Positions 30,834 to 42,293 of a stretch of DNA of 64,000 nt are shown piece after piece (position 1 is the stretch's first letter; each line of letters begins with the position of its first letter). This stretch comes from Actinobacillus arthritidis. Its GTDB lineage: Bacteria > Pseudomonadota > Gammaproteobacteria > Enterobacterales > Pasteurellaceae. The notes under the pieces were generated by a model that was not told the DNA's origin, made no database searches, and saw only the letters and a list, made by a program, of their open reading frames with translations. Both the position numbers and the translations under genes were made by a program. Location: assembly GCF_029774155.1 (NCBI RefSeq), contig NZ_CP103833.1, forward strand, positions 62,001-126,000, written 5' to 3'.

Positions 30834-31217
30834 ATGAATATCAGTCAAGCGACCAAGCATACCGAATTATCGGCAAAACAAATTCGTGATTATGAAAAAG
30901 CGGGTTTATTGCCGCAAGCCACTCGTTCAAGTAGCGGCTATCGAGTTTATTCGGCGGATTTGGAACGTTTACACTTTATCAGTAATGCACGTAAGGTTGG
31001 ATTTTCTTTAGTGCAGATCAGCGAATTATTAAAACTAAATGATGATCCGCATCGTACCAGCCGCGAAGTAAAGAAACTTACCGAGCAACATATTGAAGAA
31101 CTTCAGCAGAAAATTGCTGATTTACAACAAATGCTGACATTATTAAAAAGTTGGAGTAAGTCTTGCTGTGGCAATGATAGCCCGGAATGCTCGATATTAA
31201 GCGGTCTAAAACGCTAA
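30834..31217 (+). CDS. cueR: CueR-type MerR-family copper-responsive regulator
   Basis: 127 residues from the ATG at 30834, preceded by AGAGG. MerR-type helix-turn-helix MNISQATKHTELSAKQIRDY, wing with SGYRVYS, long dimerisation helix (EVKKLTEQHIEELQQKIADL), and a C-terminal metal loop containing SCCGNDSPECSIL. In CueR two cysteines of a C-x7-C loop bind Cu(I); here C-C-G-N-D-S-P-E-C gives that spacing from the first or second cysteine. It is divergent from the DUF411-copZ-copA genes with the operator between. Confidence 0.9.
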   Translation: MNISQATKHTELSAKQIRDYEKAGLLPQATRSSSGYRVYSADLERLHFISNARKVGFSLVQISELLKLNDDPHRTSREVKKLTEQHIEELQQKIADLQQMLTLLKSWSKSCCGNDSPECSILSGLKR

Positions 31218-31253
31218 ATTTTTTGCAAATTGCTAGTTTTATTTATTTTTAAA

Positions 31254-31271
31254 TTGTCATCAAACCGTCAT
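31254..31271 (+). promoter_or_regulatory. Pho box upstream of pstS
   Basis: TTGTCATCAAACCGTCAT has two direct 7-base TGTCAT/CGTCAT repeats separated by 4 bases, as in the PhoB consensus CTGTCATAAAACTGTCAT, 76 bases before the pstS start. The TTTTTTTAGAAT that follows could hold the -10 element. Confidence 0.82.
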
Positions 31272-31346
31272 ATTGTTTTTTTAGAATGCACATAGACCAA
31301 ATAATCTGTTCTAAACAGCTATTCAAACATCTACGAGGAGAGCAAT

Positions 31347-32389
31347 ATGTTATTGGTAAAAGCGGCGAAAAAATGTGTAGTGATTGGGCTTTCATTAGGC
31401 GTAATGGCATCAAGTTATGCGGAAACGATTACCGGTGCTGGCGCTTCATTCCCCTATCCTATTTATGCGAAATGGGCTTCACTTTATGAAAAAGAAACGG
31501 GCAATAAAGTAAATTATCAATCTATCGGTTCCGGTGGCGGTCAGCAACAAATCATTGCAAAAACGATTGACTTCGGTGCATCGGACGACCCGATGAAAGC
31601 GGAATTATTGGAGCAACATAAATTATTACAATTCCCGGCGATTATCGGCGGTACGGTTCCGGTAGTGAACTTACCGGAATTTAAAGCCGGCGAGTTAAAA
31701 TTATCCGGTACGGTATTAGCAGATATTTTCCTTGGTAAAATTACCAAATGGAATGACCCAGCGATTAAAGCGTTAAATGAATCGTTAAATTTACCGGAGA
31801 AAAACATTATTGTGGTACGCCGTTCGGATGGTTCGGGTACAACATTCGGTTGGACCAACTATTTATCGAAAGTATCACCGGAATGGAAAGCAAAAGTTGG
31901 CGAAGGTAAATCGGTTAAATGGCCGACTGGTCACGGCGGTAAAGGCAATGAAGGCGTTGCCGCTTATGTGAAACAATTGAAGTATTCTATCGGTTATGTC
32001 GAATATGCTTATGCAAAACAAAATAATTTAGCTTGGGCTTCATTGCAAAATTTGGCAGGGAAATTCGTACAACCGTCCCGTGACAGCTTTATGGCGGTAC
32101 TGCAAATGCACAGTGGGATAAAGCGAAAGGTATGGGCATTATGCTGACTAATGAAAGTGGCGAAAATTCGTGGCCAGTTACCGCGGCAAGTTTTATCTTG
32201 ATTCATCAGCAAGCGGATAACCCGACCGCAACCAAAGCAGTATTTGATTTCTTTGATTGGGCATTTGAAAAAGGTAAAAATGCGGCATCAGAGTTAGACT
32301 ACGTACCGTTACCGGATGAAGTGGTTGCGAAAATCAAACAAAAATGGCAAAACGAAGTAAAAGATAAAGACGGTAAAGCGGTTCGCTAA
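31347..32389 (+). CDS. pstS: PstS, periplasmic phosphate-binding protein (frameshifted)
   Basis: Binding protein of the high-affinity phosphate ABC importer. Signal peptide [10 protein letters not shown]...GVMASSYA, then [20 protein letters not shown], the PstS start. Phosphate ligands lie in [27 protein letters not shown] and RRSDGSGTT. The frame breaks near 32098; restoring one base joins PSRDSFMAV to [16 protein letters not shown], and the protein runs to TAA 32389, about 347 residues. It is preceded by a GAGGAGAG ribosome-binding site and a Pho box, and separated from pstC by an uptake-signal hairpin and a second Pho box. Confidence 0.92.
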
Positions 32390-32407
32390 TCGTTAAATAA
32401 TCTAATA

Positions 32408-32455
32408 GGCGGTTGAATTTGAAGTGTTTTTTGCAAACATTGGATTCGACCGCTT
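32408..32455. terminator. Hairpin (imperfect inverted uptake signals) between pstS and pstC
   Basis: GGCGGTTGAATTTGAAGTG...CATTGGATTCGACCGCTT, then ATTTTTTATTT. It would reduce readthrough from pstS into pstCAB. Confidence 0.65.
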
Positions 32456-32485
32456 TATTTTTTATTTAGGTTATCTATGACAAGG

Positions 32486-32503
32486 TTGTCATAAAACTGT
32501 CAT
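32486..32503 (+). promoter_or_regulatory. Second Pho box, upstream of pstC
   Basis: TTGTCATAAAACTGTCAT matches the PhoB consensus at 17 of 18 positions. It lies 50 bases before the pstC ATG and is followed by TATTCTTTTTTTAAAAT, which may contain the -10. Confidence 0.88.
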
Positions 32504-32552
32504 ATTCTTTTTTTAAAATAAGCACCAAGATAAAGACATTGGAGTTTATTTT

Positions 32553-33506
32553 ATGCCAAATCTTAATAAACCGACCTGCTTAAATCATCCTTTAATTGAA
32601 GGTTTATTTAGGCATACAACGCAATTTTTTGCGTGGCTTGTATTTGCGATGTTGGTCGCGATTTTAATCTCATTGATTATTGGCAGTTGGGAATCGTTAA
32701 CCCGTTTCGGATTCAGCTTTTTATGGACCAATGATTGGGATCCGAACAATGATAGTTATGGTGCAATTGTTCCGGTTATCGGCACTTTAATTTCTGCATT
32801 TATCGCTTTACTTATCGCCGTGCCGATTTCTTTCGGGATTGCTGTATTTTTAACCGAGCTTGCACCGGAATGGCTAAAGCGTCCGATTAGCGTTGCGGTT
32901 GAAATGCTAGTCGCTATTCCTTCCATTATCTACGGTATGTGGGGCTTATTTGTCTTCGTACCACTTTTCCAAGAACATATCCAACCGATTTTAATTGAAG
33001 TGCTAGGCGATTTGCCATTGGTTGGTGTACTGTTTTCCGGCGCACCGTTCGGCATCGGCTTATTTACCGCTGGGCTTGTGTTGGCAATTATGATTATTCC
33101 TTATATCGCTTCAATGATGCGAGAAGTATTTGGTGTAGTACCACCAATGTTAAAAGAAAGTGCATACGGTTTGGGGTCGACTACTTGGGAAGTGGTTTGG
33201 AAAATTATTTTGCCTTACACCAAAGCTGGTGTGGTCGGCAGTATGATGTTAGGGCTAGGGCGTGCATTGGGTGAAACCATGGCGGTTACGTTTGTGATTG
33301 GTAACGCATTTAACCTACCTGACTCATTATTCTCTCCATCTGCTTCGATTGCCTCTGCGATTGCGAATGAATTTAATGAAGCGACCGGCTTACAAAAATC
33401 GGCATTAATGGAATTAGGCTTAATCTTATTCTTAATTACTACGGTGGTACTCAGTATTTCTCGTTTAATGATTTTAAGAATGAGCAAAAAAGAGGGAAAT
33501 AAATAA
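32553..33506 (+). CDS. pstC: PstC, phosphate ABC transporter permease
   Basis: 317 residues. Integral membrane permease of the PstSCAB phosphate importer. A membrane segment at about 25-48 precedes the conserved [20 protein letters not shown]. Then come the permease core with [16 protein letters not shown] [16 protein letters not shown] and the EAA loop [20 protein letters not shown] before ATP-binding-subunit contact. [17 protein letters not shown] is the second conserved stretch. Its stop overlaps the pstA ATG (TAATG). Confidence 0.95.
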   Translation: MPNLNKPTCLNHPLIEGLFRHTTQFFAWLVFAMLVAILISLIIGSWESLTRFGFSFLWTNDWDPNNDSYGAIVPVIGTLISAFIALLIAVPISFGIAVFLTELAPEWLKRPISVAVEMLVAIPSIIYGMWGLFVFVPLFQEHIQPILIEVLGDLPLVGVLFSGAPFGIGLFTAGLVLAIMIIPYIASMMREVFGVVPPMLKESAYGLGSTTWEVVWKIILPYTKAGVVGSMMLGLGRALGETMAVTFVIGNAFNLPDSLFSPSASIASAIANEFNEATGLQKSALMELGLILFLITTVVLSISRLMILRMSKKEGNK

Positions 33507-34355
33507 TGCATCGTAATAAAAATGGGCGTTTTTACCGCCGTAAATGTGTCAACAAAGTAATGCTCACCGTCTCTTTCTTTGCGGTTGGATTCGGGCTGTT
33601 TTGGCTAGGCTGGATTTTATTTACTTTAATTCAAAAAGGAATTCCGGAACTTTCATTGACCCTGTTTACCTTACCGACTCCGGCACCAAATGAAGTAGGC
33701 GGTTTAAGTAATGCGATTATCGGCTCATTAATGATGTTGTTGTTCGGCACACTAATCGGCACGCCAATTGGCATTTTAGCTGGGACTTACTTAGCCGAAT
33801 ACGGACGTTACAGTAAATTGGCGAAAGTCACACGCTTTTTGAATGACATTTTACTTTCAGCACCATCAATTATTATCGGGTTGTTTATCTATGCGATTTA
33901 TGTATCGCACGTGAAACACTATTCAGGCTGGGCGGGTTCTTTTGCTTTAGCATTGTTAGTGATTCCAGTGGTGGTACGTACCACCGACAGTATGTTAAAT
34001 CTGATTCCAAATAACTTGCGTGAAGCGGCGGTGGCATTAGGTTGTCCGCAATGGCGAATGATTACCATGGTTTGTTATAAAGCGACGTTCGGGGATTATT
34101 ACCGGTGTGTTACTTGCCGTTGCCCGTATTTCGGGAGAAACCGCACCGCTTCTATTTACCGCACTTTCAAATCAATTTAGCTCGTGGGATATGAATGGAC
34201 CAATGGCAAACTTACCGGTGGTGATTTATCAATATGCGGCGAGTCCGTTCCAAGATTGGAATAACCTTGCTTGGGCAGGTGCGACATTAATTACTGGGTT
34301 TGTGCTATGCCTTAATATTTTGACCCGTATCTTTTTTAATCAAAAACAACGATAA
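33506..34355 (+). CDS. pstA: PstA, phosphate ABC transporter permease (frameshifted)
   Basis: Second membrane subunit of the phosphate importer. It starts at the ATG overlapping the pstC stop ([20 protein letters not shown]). Membrane helices and the [16 protein letters not shown] segment are clear. After [10 protein letters not shown] an extra T at 34088-34089 shifts the frame; removing it gives [20 protein letters not shown] and then [10 protein letters not shown], on to TAA 34355. The corrected length is about 282 residues, normal. The next gene, pstB, follows after 9 bases. Confidence 0.92.
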
Positions 34356-34364
34356 GGAAATGCA

Positions 34365-35144
34365 ATGAGTAACGAATTAATTTCACTACCAGATACCAAA
34401 ATTGCGATTAATCATTTAGATTTTTTCTATGGCGATTTCCACGCTTTAAAAAACATTAATTTACGCATTGCGAAAAATAAAGTGACGGCTTTTATCGGCC
34501 CTTCCGGCTGTGGTAAATCGACTTTATTACGAACTTTAAACCGAATGTTCGAACAATATCCGAATCAAAAAGCACAAGGGGAAATCTTGTTTGAAGGTGA
34601 AAATTTGCTAACCACTGAAACCGATATTGCCTTAATTCGAGCTAGAATCGGTATGGTGTTCCAAAAACCGACACCGTTCCCAATGTCGATTTATGACAAT
34701 GTGGCATTTGGTATCCGTTTATTTGAAAAATTACCGAAATCGGAATTAAATGATCGTGTAGAATGGGCATTAACTAAAGCGGCGTTATGGAACGAAGTAA
34801 AAAACAAATTACATCAAAGTGGCGACAGTTTATCCGGCGGTCAGCAACAACGTTTGTGCATTGCCCGTGGTATTGCGGTCAAACCGGAAGTTTTGTTGTT
34901 AGATGAACCTTGCTCGGCACTTGATCCGATCTCCACCATGAAAATTGAAGAATTGATTTGTGAATTAAAACACGATTACACGGTGGCGATTGTGACCCAC
35001 AATATGCAACAGGCGGCACGCTGTTCGGATTATACCGCTTATATGTATTTAGGTGAGTTAGTCGAGTTTGGCGAAACCAAGCACATCTTTGATAAACCGA
35101 AATTCCAGCGTACCGAAGATTATATCCGAGGTCGAATGGGTTAA
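34365..35144 (+). CDS. pstB: PstB, phosphate ABC transporter ATPase
   Basis: 259 residues. Cytoplasmic ATPase of the importer. Walker [12 protein letters not shown] (about 46-56), Q-loop around [10 protein letters not shown], signature [14 protein letters not shown], Walker [15 protein letters not shown]-loop [11 protein letters not shown]. All are typical of PstB, including the C-terminal [10 protein letters not shown] and [17 protein letters not shown] precedes the ATG. PhoU, which follows pstB in E. coli, is not present here; phoB follows after an uptake-signal hairpin. Confidence 0.96.
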   Translation: MSNELISLPDTKIAINHLDFFYGDFHALKNINLRIAKNKVTAFIGPSGCGKSTLLRTLNRMFEQYPNQKAQGEILFEGENLLTTETDIALIRARIGMVFQKPTPFPMSIYDNVAFGIRLFEKLPKSELNDRVEWALTKAALWNEVKNKLHQSGDSLSGGQQQRLCIARGIAVKPEVLLLDEPCSALDPISTMKIEELICELKHDYTVAIVTHNMQQAARCSDYTAYMYLGELVEFGETKHIFDKPKFQRTEDYIRGRMG

Positions 35145-35166
35145 ATTTAGCTTGAATTGAGCTAGG

Positions 35167-35222
35167 CAAGCGGTTAATTTCTGCTGAAATTTTGCAAATT
35201 TTTTGTCAAATTTGACCGCTTA
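35167..35222. terminator. Inverted uptake-signal pair between pstB and phoB
   Basis: CAAGCGGTTAATTTC...CAAATTTGACCGCTTA, with an inner GAAATTTTGCAAATTTTT region. It lies 22 bases after the pstB stop. Confidence 0.72.
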
Positions 35223-35249
35223 TTCATAGCAAAAGGTTAGGAGCAGAAG

Positions 35250-35942
35250 ATGAATGAGAAAATTCTGATTGTCGAAGATGAAAGAGCGATTCGAGAGATG
35301 ATCGCCTTGTTTTTACTACAACAAAATTATCAGGTAATTGAAGCGGAAGACTATCAGAGTGCAGTAAAAAAATTAGATGAAAAACCAAAACTGATTTTGC
35401 TGGATTGGATGTTGCCGGGGCGTTCCGGTATCCAGTTTATTCAATATCTCAAAAAGTCGGACGACACTGCTCAAATTCCTATCTTAATGCTCACCGCACG
35501 TAGCTCGGAAGATGATTGCATTACTTGCCTTAATACTGGTGCGGACGATTATGTCACCAAACCGTTTTCTCCTAAAGTGTTGATCGCTCGCATCGAAGCC
35601 TTACTTAGACGTACTTATCAAAATAATGATGTGATTAATCTTGATGATCTGATTTTAGACCAAAATGCTAAACGGGTTACCTTCCAGAAAAAAGAGATTA
35701 GTTTAAGCAGTACCGAATATAAATTATTACACTTCTTTATGACCCACCCGGAAAAAGTTTATAGTCGAGAACAATTATTGGATTTTGTGTGGGGCAATGA
35801 TATTTATGTGGAAGACAGAACGGTCGATTCTTATATTCGCCGTTTAAGAAAAAGTTTAGAGCCTTATGGCTTTGAACGTTATGTGCAAACGGTGCGAGGC
35901 TCTGGCTATCGTTTTTCCAATCACTTTCAGGATCATCAATGA
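35250..35942 (+). CDS. phoB: PhoB, phosphate-regulon response regulator
   Basis: 230 residues. OmpR-type response regulator that binds Pho boxes when phosphorylated by PhoR. Receiver domain: acidic pair D10-E11, phosphorylation site D52 ([13 protein letters not shown]), Thr in MLTARSSE, Lys in YVTKPFSP. The C-terminal winged helix includes [20 protein letters not shown] and [27 protein letters not shown] lies before the ATG. The TGA stop overlaps the phoR ATG by four bases (ATGA). Its likely targets are the two Pho boxes upstream. Confidence 0.95.
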   Translation: MNEKILIVEDERAIREMIALFLLQQNYQVIEAEDYQSAVKKLDEKPKLILLDWMLPGRSGIQFIQYLKKSDDTAQIPILMLTARSSEDDCITCLNTGADDYVTKPFSPKVLIARIEALLRRTYQNNDVINLDDLILDQNAKRVTFQKKEISLSSTEYKLLHFFMTHPEKVYSREQLLDFVWGNDIYVEDRTVDSYIRRLRKSLEPYGFERYVQTVRGSGYRFSNHFQDHQ

Positions 35943-37228
35943 GAATCCATTTTTTCTGTAAAAATTTTATAGTCGAAACCCTATTAGCATTAGGCATCGC
36001 CTATTTTTGTAGCTTATTTGCTTGGGATTTTGTGACTTGGGCAATAACGTTATTGGTTATGTTATTGGGCTGGCATAATTATAATGAACACCGCTTATTA
36101 AATTTAATTGATCCGAACCGTAAACGAAGCCGTAAGGTGCTAACCACGTGGGAACACGTGTCACAAACGGTCGCTTTTTATCAAAGACGTAACAGACGGG
36201 AAAAAGTGAAAACCTTACGTCTGCTTTCTAAATTAAATAAAAATATTCAATATTTACCGGACGGTATCATCATTTGTAATCATCTTGGCGATATTATTTG
36301 GTGTAATAATGCTTCTCAGGAAATTTTGAGTTTTTACTGGAATAAGAAAGTCGAAAAAAGCGTGTTTAATGTGATTTTTTATGAGGAATTTAAGAAGTAT
36401 TTTCATAAAAATAAGAAAAAAAGACCGCTTGTTCTGATGACGACCGATGAGCGTTATATCGAATTTCATATAAATGACTACGATAGCGAGAGCTATTTAA
36501 TTATTGCTCGCGATGTAACACAAGTTATTCGTTTATTACATTCCAGACAGACGTTTTTGAATAATATGAATCACGAATTGCGTACGCCACTGACCGTATT
36601 GAGAGGTTATTTGGAATTACTGGAAGCCCAAGCTGAAACCGAATTACAGCAAAAAAGCATTCAGACAATGCAATCCCAAGCTAAACGTATGGGAAATTTG
36701 TTGGATCAGCTGAATTTATTGGCAAAAATTGAAACCTCTTCCAGTAAAGAACATTACGTGGTTGAAATGTCATCAATGATTTTAGCCTTGCAGAAAAATG
36801 CGGATTTTTTGAATCAAAGTAAGCAACAAATCATTTTCAATATTACTCCGAATATTACTGTGTTGGGCGATGAAAACCAGCTACAAAGTGCGGTTTCCAA
36901 CTTAATTTATAATGCGGTCAAACACGCTGGTGATGGTGCGACGATTGAAGTAAATTGGCATTGGTGTAATGAAGGAGCGGAATTTAGTGTTACAGATAAT
37001 GGTGTCGGCATCGAGGAAACACACTTACCGCATTTAACCGAGCGTTTTTATCGAGTGGACGAATCACGCAGTAATCAAACTGGTGGCGCTGACTTAGGTT
37101 TAGCGATTGTTAAATATGCGTTGGAGCAAGACGGCTCTCAATTACAGGTAAAAAGTGAATTTGGTAAAGGCAGTCGGTTTAGTTTTCTTATTAAAAAATC
37201 TCTGCTTGGTGAAACAAAAAATCACTAG
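35939..37228 (+). CDS. phoR: PhoR, phosphate-regulon sensor histidine kinase
   Basis: 429 residues. Two N-terminal membrane segments ([38 protein letters not shown]) with almost no periplasmic loop, then a PAS-like region (about 105-195). The phospho-accepting H212 is in [19 protein letters not shown], with N box ([13 protein letters not shown]) and G1 box ([10 protein letters not shown]). The G2 box reads [14 protein letters not shown], where the family has a glycine in place of the Asp. The rest of the kinase looks intact. PhoR senses phosphate through PstSCAB; no phoU is present in this window. Confidence 0.93.
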   Translation: MRIHFFCKNFIVETLLALGIAYFCSLFAWDFVTWAITLLVMLLGWHNYNEHRLLNLIDPNRKRSRKVLTTWEHVSQTVAFYQRRNRREKVKTLRLLSKLNKNIQYLPDGIIICNHLGDIIWCNNASQEILSFYWNKKVEKSVFNVIFYEEFKKYFHKNKKKRPLVLMTTDERYIEFHINDYDSESYLIIARDVTQVIRLLHSRQTFLNNMNHELRTPLTVLRGYLELLEAQAETELQQKSIQTMQSQAKRMGNLLDQLNLLAKIETSSSKEHYVVEMSSMILALQKNADFLNQSKQQIIFNITPNITVLGDENQLQSAVSNLIYNAVKHAGDGATIEVNWHWCNEGAEFSVTDNGVGIEETHLPHLTERFYRVDESRSNQTGGADLGLAIVKYALEQDGSQLQVKSEFGKGSRFSFLIKKSLLGETKNH

Positions 37229-37304
37229 AACAGCATTTTTTACTCAACAAATGAGGCATTTGCCAGTAAAATGCCTGTTTTTATGTCCATAAAGAGAGCC
37301 AGTC

Positions 37305-39218
37305 ATGTCTGATAAACGCTACGGTGCTGATGAAATTACCGTTTTAAAAGATCTTGAACCCGTCCAACTTCGTCCCGGAATGTACACCGACACCACACGT
37401 CCGAACCATTTAGGGCAGGAAGTTATCGATAATAGTGTCGATGAAGCGTTATCCGGCTACGCCTCTCAAATTGATGTGATTCTCCATGCGGATAATTCGT
37501 TGGAAGTGATTGATAACGGCCGAGGAATGCCGGTTGATATTCACTCTACCGAAAAAATTTCCGGCGTGGAATTAATTCTCACAAAGCTACACGCAGGCGG
37601 TAAGTTTTCCAATAAAAACTATACGTTCTCAGGCGGTTTACACGGGGTGGGGATCTCAGTAGTAAACGCTCTCTCACAGCGTGTAGAAATCAAAATTAAA
37701 CGTAACGGTGAAATTTATACGATTGCCTTTGAAAATGGGGTAAAAGTTGAAGAGTTGACTGTCATTGGCAGTTGCCCGAAAAAACAAACTGGTACTACCG
37801 TTCGTTTCTATCCAAATCCAAAATATTTTGATTCGCCGAGATTTTCGGTCAGCCGTTTACGCCACTTATTACGTGCCAAAGCGGTACTTTGCCCGAAATT
37901 AACCATCAACTTTGTTGACTATATCAATAACAATAGCGAAACGTGGTATTACGAAGACGGTTTATCCGACTATTTAAGCGAGGCATTAAAAGAGTTTGAA
38001 TGTTTGCCAAATCCGCCGTTTATTGGCGATGTCTCCGCTGAAACCGAAGCGGTAAGTTGGGCGTTAACGTGGTTGCCGGAAGGGGGCGAGTTATTAGCTG
38101 AAAGTTATGTTAACTTAATTCCGACCGCACAAGGCGGTACGCACGTAAACGGTTTACGTAACGGCTTATTAAAAGCAATGGTGGAGTTTTGTGAAATACA
38201 TAATTTATTGCCGAAGAGTGTCAAATTAACTGCGGATGACGTGTGGAATCGTTGTGCTTATGTGCTTTCGTTAAAAATTCAAGAACCGCAATTTGCAGGG
38301 CAAACTAAAGAACGCCTTTCCTCTCGTCAGGCTTCCAGTTATGTGGATAGTACGATTAAAGATGCGTTCAGTTTATGGCTCAATCAAAACGTACAAACCG
38401 GTAAATTGATTGCTGAAATGGCGATTTCCTCGGCACAAAGTCGTTTGCGTGCGGCGAAAAAAGTGGTGCGTAAAAAATTAGTGAGCGGTCCGGCGTTGCC
38501 GGGTAAATTAGCCGATTGTACTTCTCAAGATTTAAGTCGTACCGAACTGTTCTTAGTGGAAGGGGATTCTGCAGGCGGTTCTGCAAAACAAGCACGTGAT
38601 AAAGATTATCAAGCGATTTTGCCGTTACGAGGCAAAATTCTGAATACCTGGGAAGTGTCTTCCGATCAAGTGCTGGCTTCTCAAGAAGTTCACGATATTG
38701 CGGTAGCACTTGGGATCGATCCGGACAATGATAATTTAGATGAATTGCGTTACGGTAAGGTATGTATTCTTGCCGATGCGGATTCGGACGGTTTACATAT
38801 TGCGACTTTATTATGTGCATTATTCTTGCGTCATTTCCCGAATTTAGTCAAAAATGGTCACGTTTATGTGGCAATGCCACCGCTTTATCGGATTGATATC
38901 GGTAAAGACGAAGTACATTACGCCCTTGATGAAGCGGAAAAAGAAGCGATTTTAGCTCGCCTAGCTAAGAAAAAAGGTAAACCGAACGTACAGCGTTTTA
39001 AAGGTTTAGGCGAGATGAACCCAAGCCAATTACGTGAAACAACAATGGATCCGAGTACGCGTCGTTTAGTGCAACTGACATTGGATGAGTTGGATACAAC
39101 CGAAGAAAACGAGCCGAATACCTTTGAAATTATGGATATGTTACTGGCGAAGAAACGTGCGGAAGACCGTAAGCAATGGCTACAAAATCGTGGCGATGAA
39201 GCGGAATTAAGCGTTTAA
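37305..39218 (+). CDS. parE: ParE, DNA topoisomerase IV subunit B
   Basis: 637 residues. ATPase subunit of topoisomerase IV, which separates daughter chromosomes with ParC. GHKL ATPase: LRPGMYTDTTRPNHLGQEVI, DNSVDEALSGYAS, DNGRGMPVD, GGLHGVGISVVN. The TOPRIM region has EGDSAGGSAKQARDKDYQ and ADADSDGLHIATL, and PLRGKILNTWE is of the ParE rather than the GyrB kind. The length fits. parC is not in the window. TAAAGAGAG precedes the ATG. Confidence 0.94.
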   Translation: MSDKRYGADEITVLKDLEPVQLRPGMYTDTTRPNHLGQEVIDNSVDEALSGYASQIDVILHADNSLEVIDNGRGMPVDIHSTEKISGVELILTKLHAGGKFSNKNYTFSGGLHGVGISVVNALSQRVEIKIKRNGEIYTIAFENGVKVEELTVIGSCPKKQTGTTVRFYPNPKYFDSPRFSVSRLRHLLRAKAVLCPKLTINFVDYINNNSETWYYEDGLSDYLSEALKEFECLPNPPFIGDVSAETEAVSWALTWLPEGGELLAESYVNLIPTAQGGTHVNGLRNGLLKAMVEFCEIHNLLPKSVKLTADDVWNRCAYVLSLKIQEPQFAGQTKERLSSRQASSYVDSTIKDAFSLWLNQNVQTGKLIAEMAISSAQSRLRAAKKVVRKKLVSGPALPGKLADCTSQDLSRTELFLVEGDSAGGSAKQARDKDYQAILPLRGKILNTWEVSSDQVLASQEVHDIAVALGIDPDNDNLDELRYGKVCILADADSDGLHIATLLCALFLRHFPNLVKNGHVYVAMPPLYRIDIGKDEVHYALDEAEKEAILARLAKKKGKPNVQRFKGLGEMNPSQLRETTMDPSTRRLVQLTLDELDTTEENEPNTFEIMDMLLAKKRAEDRKQWLQNRGDEAELSV

Positions 39219-39232
39219 TTCATTATAAAAGT

Positions 39233-39280
39233 AAGCGGTCGAATGTTTGTTGCAAATCATATATAAAATTTGACCGCTTG
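39233..39280. terminator. Inverted uptake-signal pair after parE
   Basis: AAGCGGTCGAATGTTTG...AAAATTTGACCGCTTG faces inward 14 bases after the parE stop. Confidence 0.72.
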
Positions 39281-39296
39281 TTGATTTTTCCGATAG

Positions 39297-41042
<1,746 letters not shown>

Positions 41043-41062
41043 GCTGTAAGGCTTTTCTTTAT

Positions 41063-41109
41063 CAAGCGGTCAATTTCTTGCAAAATTTTGCGAAAAATTG
41101 ACCGCTTGT
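41063..41109. terminator. Inverted uptake-signal pair after pyrG
   Basis: CAAGCGGTCAATTTCTTGC...GCGAAAAATTGACCGCTTG is a long near-perfect stem 20 bases after the pyrG stop. Confidence 0.78.
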
Positions 41110-41131
41110 TATTTATAAAAAGGAGTAAAAA

Positions 41132-41638
41132 ATGGCTGATCCACATATTCAATCACCTATGGATTTTTGGGATTATCTAACTGTTATTATTTATCGTCTA
41201 GGCTTTGTGGTAGCAAGTATGATGGTGTTACTGTTACCCTATCAAACTGAACTGGCTTCATCCGGTTTATTTATTGCCGGAGCGATGCTAGCCTCTTCAC
41301 TTCATCTTTATTTAAAGCAATTTCGTTTTATTTTTCAATTTGTTGCATGGATAGGCTTACTTTGCCAAATCTTTGGTTTTCCAATGCTTGCATTGGGAGC
41401 GATGCTATTAGTGATTGGTGGTTTGAGTTATAAAGAATATTTTTGTTTTAGGGTATTCGGCTTAAATTTTCAACCGCTTCTCGTAGCGGTACTTTGGTTG
41501 GCATTATTGTTGGAGCAGGTATTATTATACCAAGTGGTTAGTACGATAAGCGGAGTATTATTAGTGGTACTTAGTATTCAAAAATGGCGAATGCCGTTAC
41601 ATTTTGATATTGGCGATAAGACTAAGTTTCAGATTTAA
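41132..41638 (+). CDS. Predicted integral membrane protein, possibly DUF2301 family
   Basis: 168 residues. About five hydrophobic segments: VIIYRLGFVVASMMVLLLPY, ASSGLFIAGAMLASSLHLYL, FIFQFVAWIGLLCQIFGFPM, LALGAMLLVIGGLSY and LLVAVLWLALLLEQVLLYQV, with VVSTISGVLLVVLSIQ last. KEYFCFR in the middle and the soluble N-terminal MADPHIQSPMDFWDYLTV recall uncharacterised DUF2301 proteins, but I am not certain of this. AAAGGAG precedes the ATG. No function can be proposed. Confidence 0.75.
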   Translation: MADPHIQSPMDFWDYLTVIIYRLGFVVASMMVLLLPYQTELASSGLFIAGAMLASSLHLYLKQFRFIFQFVAWIGLLCQIFGFPMLALGAMLLVIGGLSYKEYFCFRVFGLNFQPLLVAVLWLALLLEQVLLYQVVSTISGVLLVVLSIQKWRMPLHFDIGDKTKFQI

Positions 41639-41644
41639 GTAATA

Positions 41645-41670
41645 AAAAAACGGCATTTAAGCCGTTTTTT
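41645..41670. terminator. Bidirectional terminator between the membrane protein gene and leuD
   Basis: AAAAAACGGC / GCCGTTTTTT around ATTTAA, between convergent genes, with A and T runs on both sides. Confidence 0.9.
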
Positions 41671-41680
41671 ATATGTAATA

Positions 41681-42283
41681 TTAACGCAAAAATGCCGGAA
41701 TCTTGCTTTCGTAAGTCGCGATTGCATCTTCGTGTTGTAGGGTTAAGCCGATATTATCTAACCCATTTAATAAACAGTGACGGCGGAATTCGTCTAATTC
41801 AAAATGGTAAACTTTGTCACCTACCGTTACCGTCATTGCTTCTAAATCAATATGGATTTGTTTGCCTTCATTCGCCCATACCCATTGGAAGATTTCTTCC
41901 ACTTCCTCTTCGCTTAAGCGAATTGGGAGCATATGATTGTTTAAGCTATTGTTATAGAAAATATCTGCAAAGCTTGGTGCAATCATCACTTTGAAACCAT
42001 AATCGGCTAACGCCCAAGGTGCGTGTTCACGAGAAGAACCACAGCCTAAATTTTTACGAGCCAGTAAAATAGTTGCCCCTTGATATTGTGGGAAATTTAA
42101 CACAAAATCCGGATTTAATTGGGTTTCTTCCGCATCTAAATAACGCCATTCGTGGAATAAATGCTTACCGAAGCCGACACGAGTAATCGCTTGTAAGAAC
42201 TGTTTTGGAATGATTGCGTCAGTATCCACATTCGCCGCATCAAGCGGAACGACCAAACCTGAGTGTTGTTTTAATCCTGCCAT
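41681..42283 (-). CDS. leuD: LeuD, 3-isopropylmalate dehydratase small subunit
   Basis: 200 residues. Small (swivel) subunit that with LeuC isomerises 2- to 3-isopropylmalate in leucine synthesis. [39 protein letters not shown] and [17 protein letters not shown] are the family motifs. GGATAAAAA lies before its ATG. It follows leuC by about 10 bases on the minus strand. leuA and leuB are not next to them here. Confidence 0.95.
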   Translation of the reverse strand: MAGLKQHSGLVVPLDAANVDTDAIIPKQFLQAITRVGFGKHLFHEWRYLDAEETQLNPDFVLNFPQYQGATILLARKNLGCGSSREHAPWALADYGFKVMIAPSFADIFYNNSLNNHMLPIRLSEEEVEEIFQWVWANEGKQIHIDLEAMTVTVGDKVYHFELDEFRRHCLLNGLDNIGLTLQHEDAIATYESKIPAFLR

Positions 42284-42293
42284 TTTTTTATCC

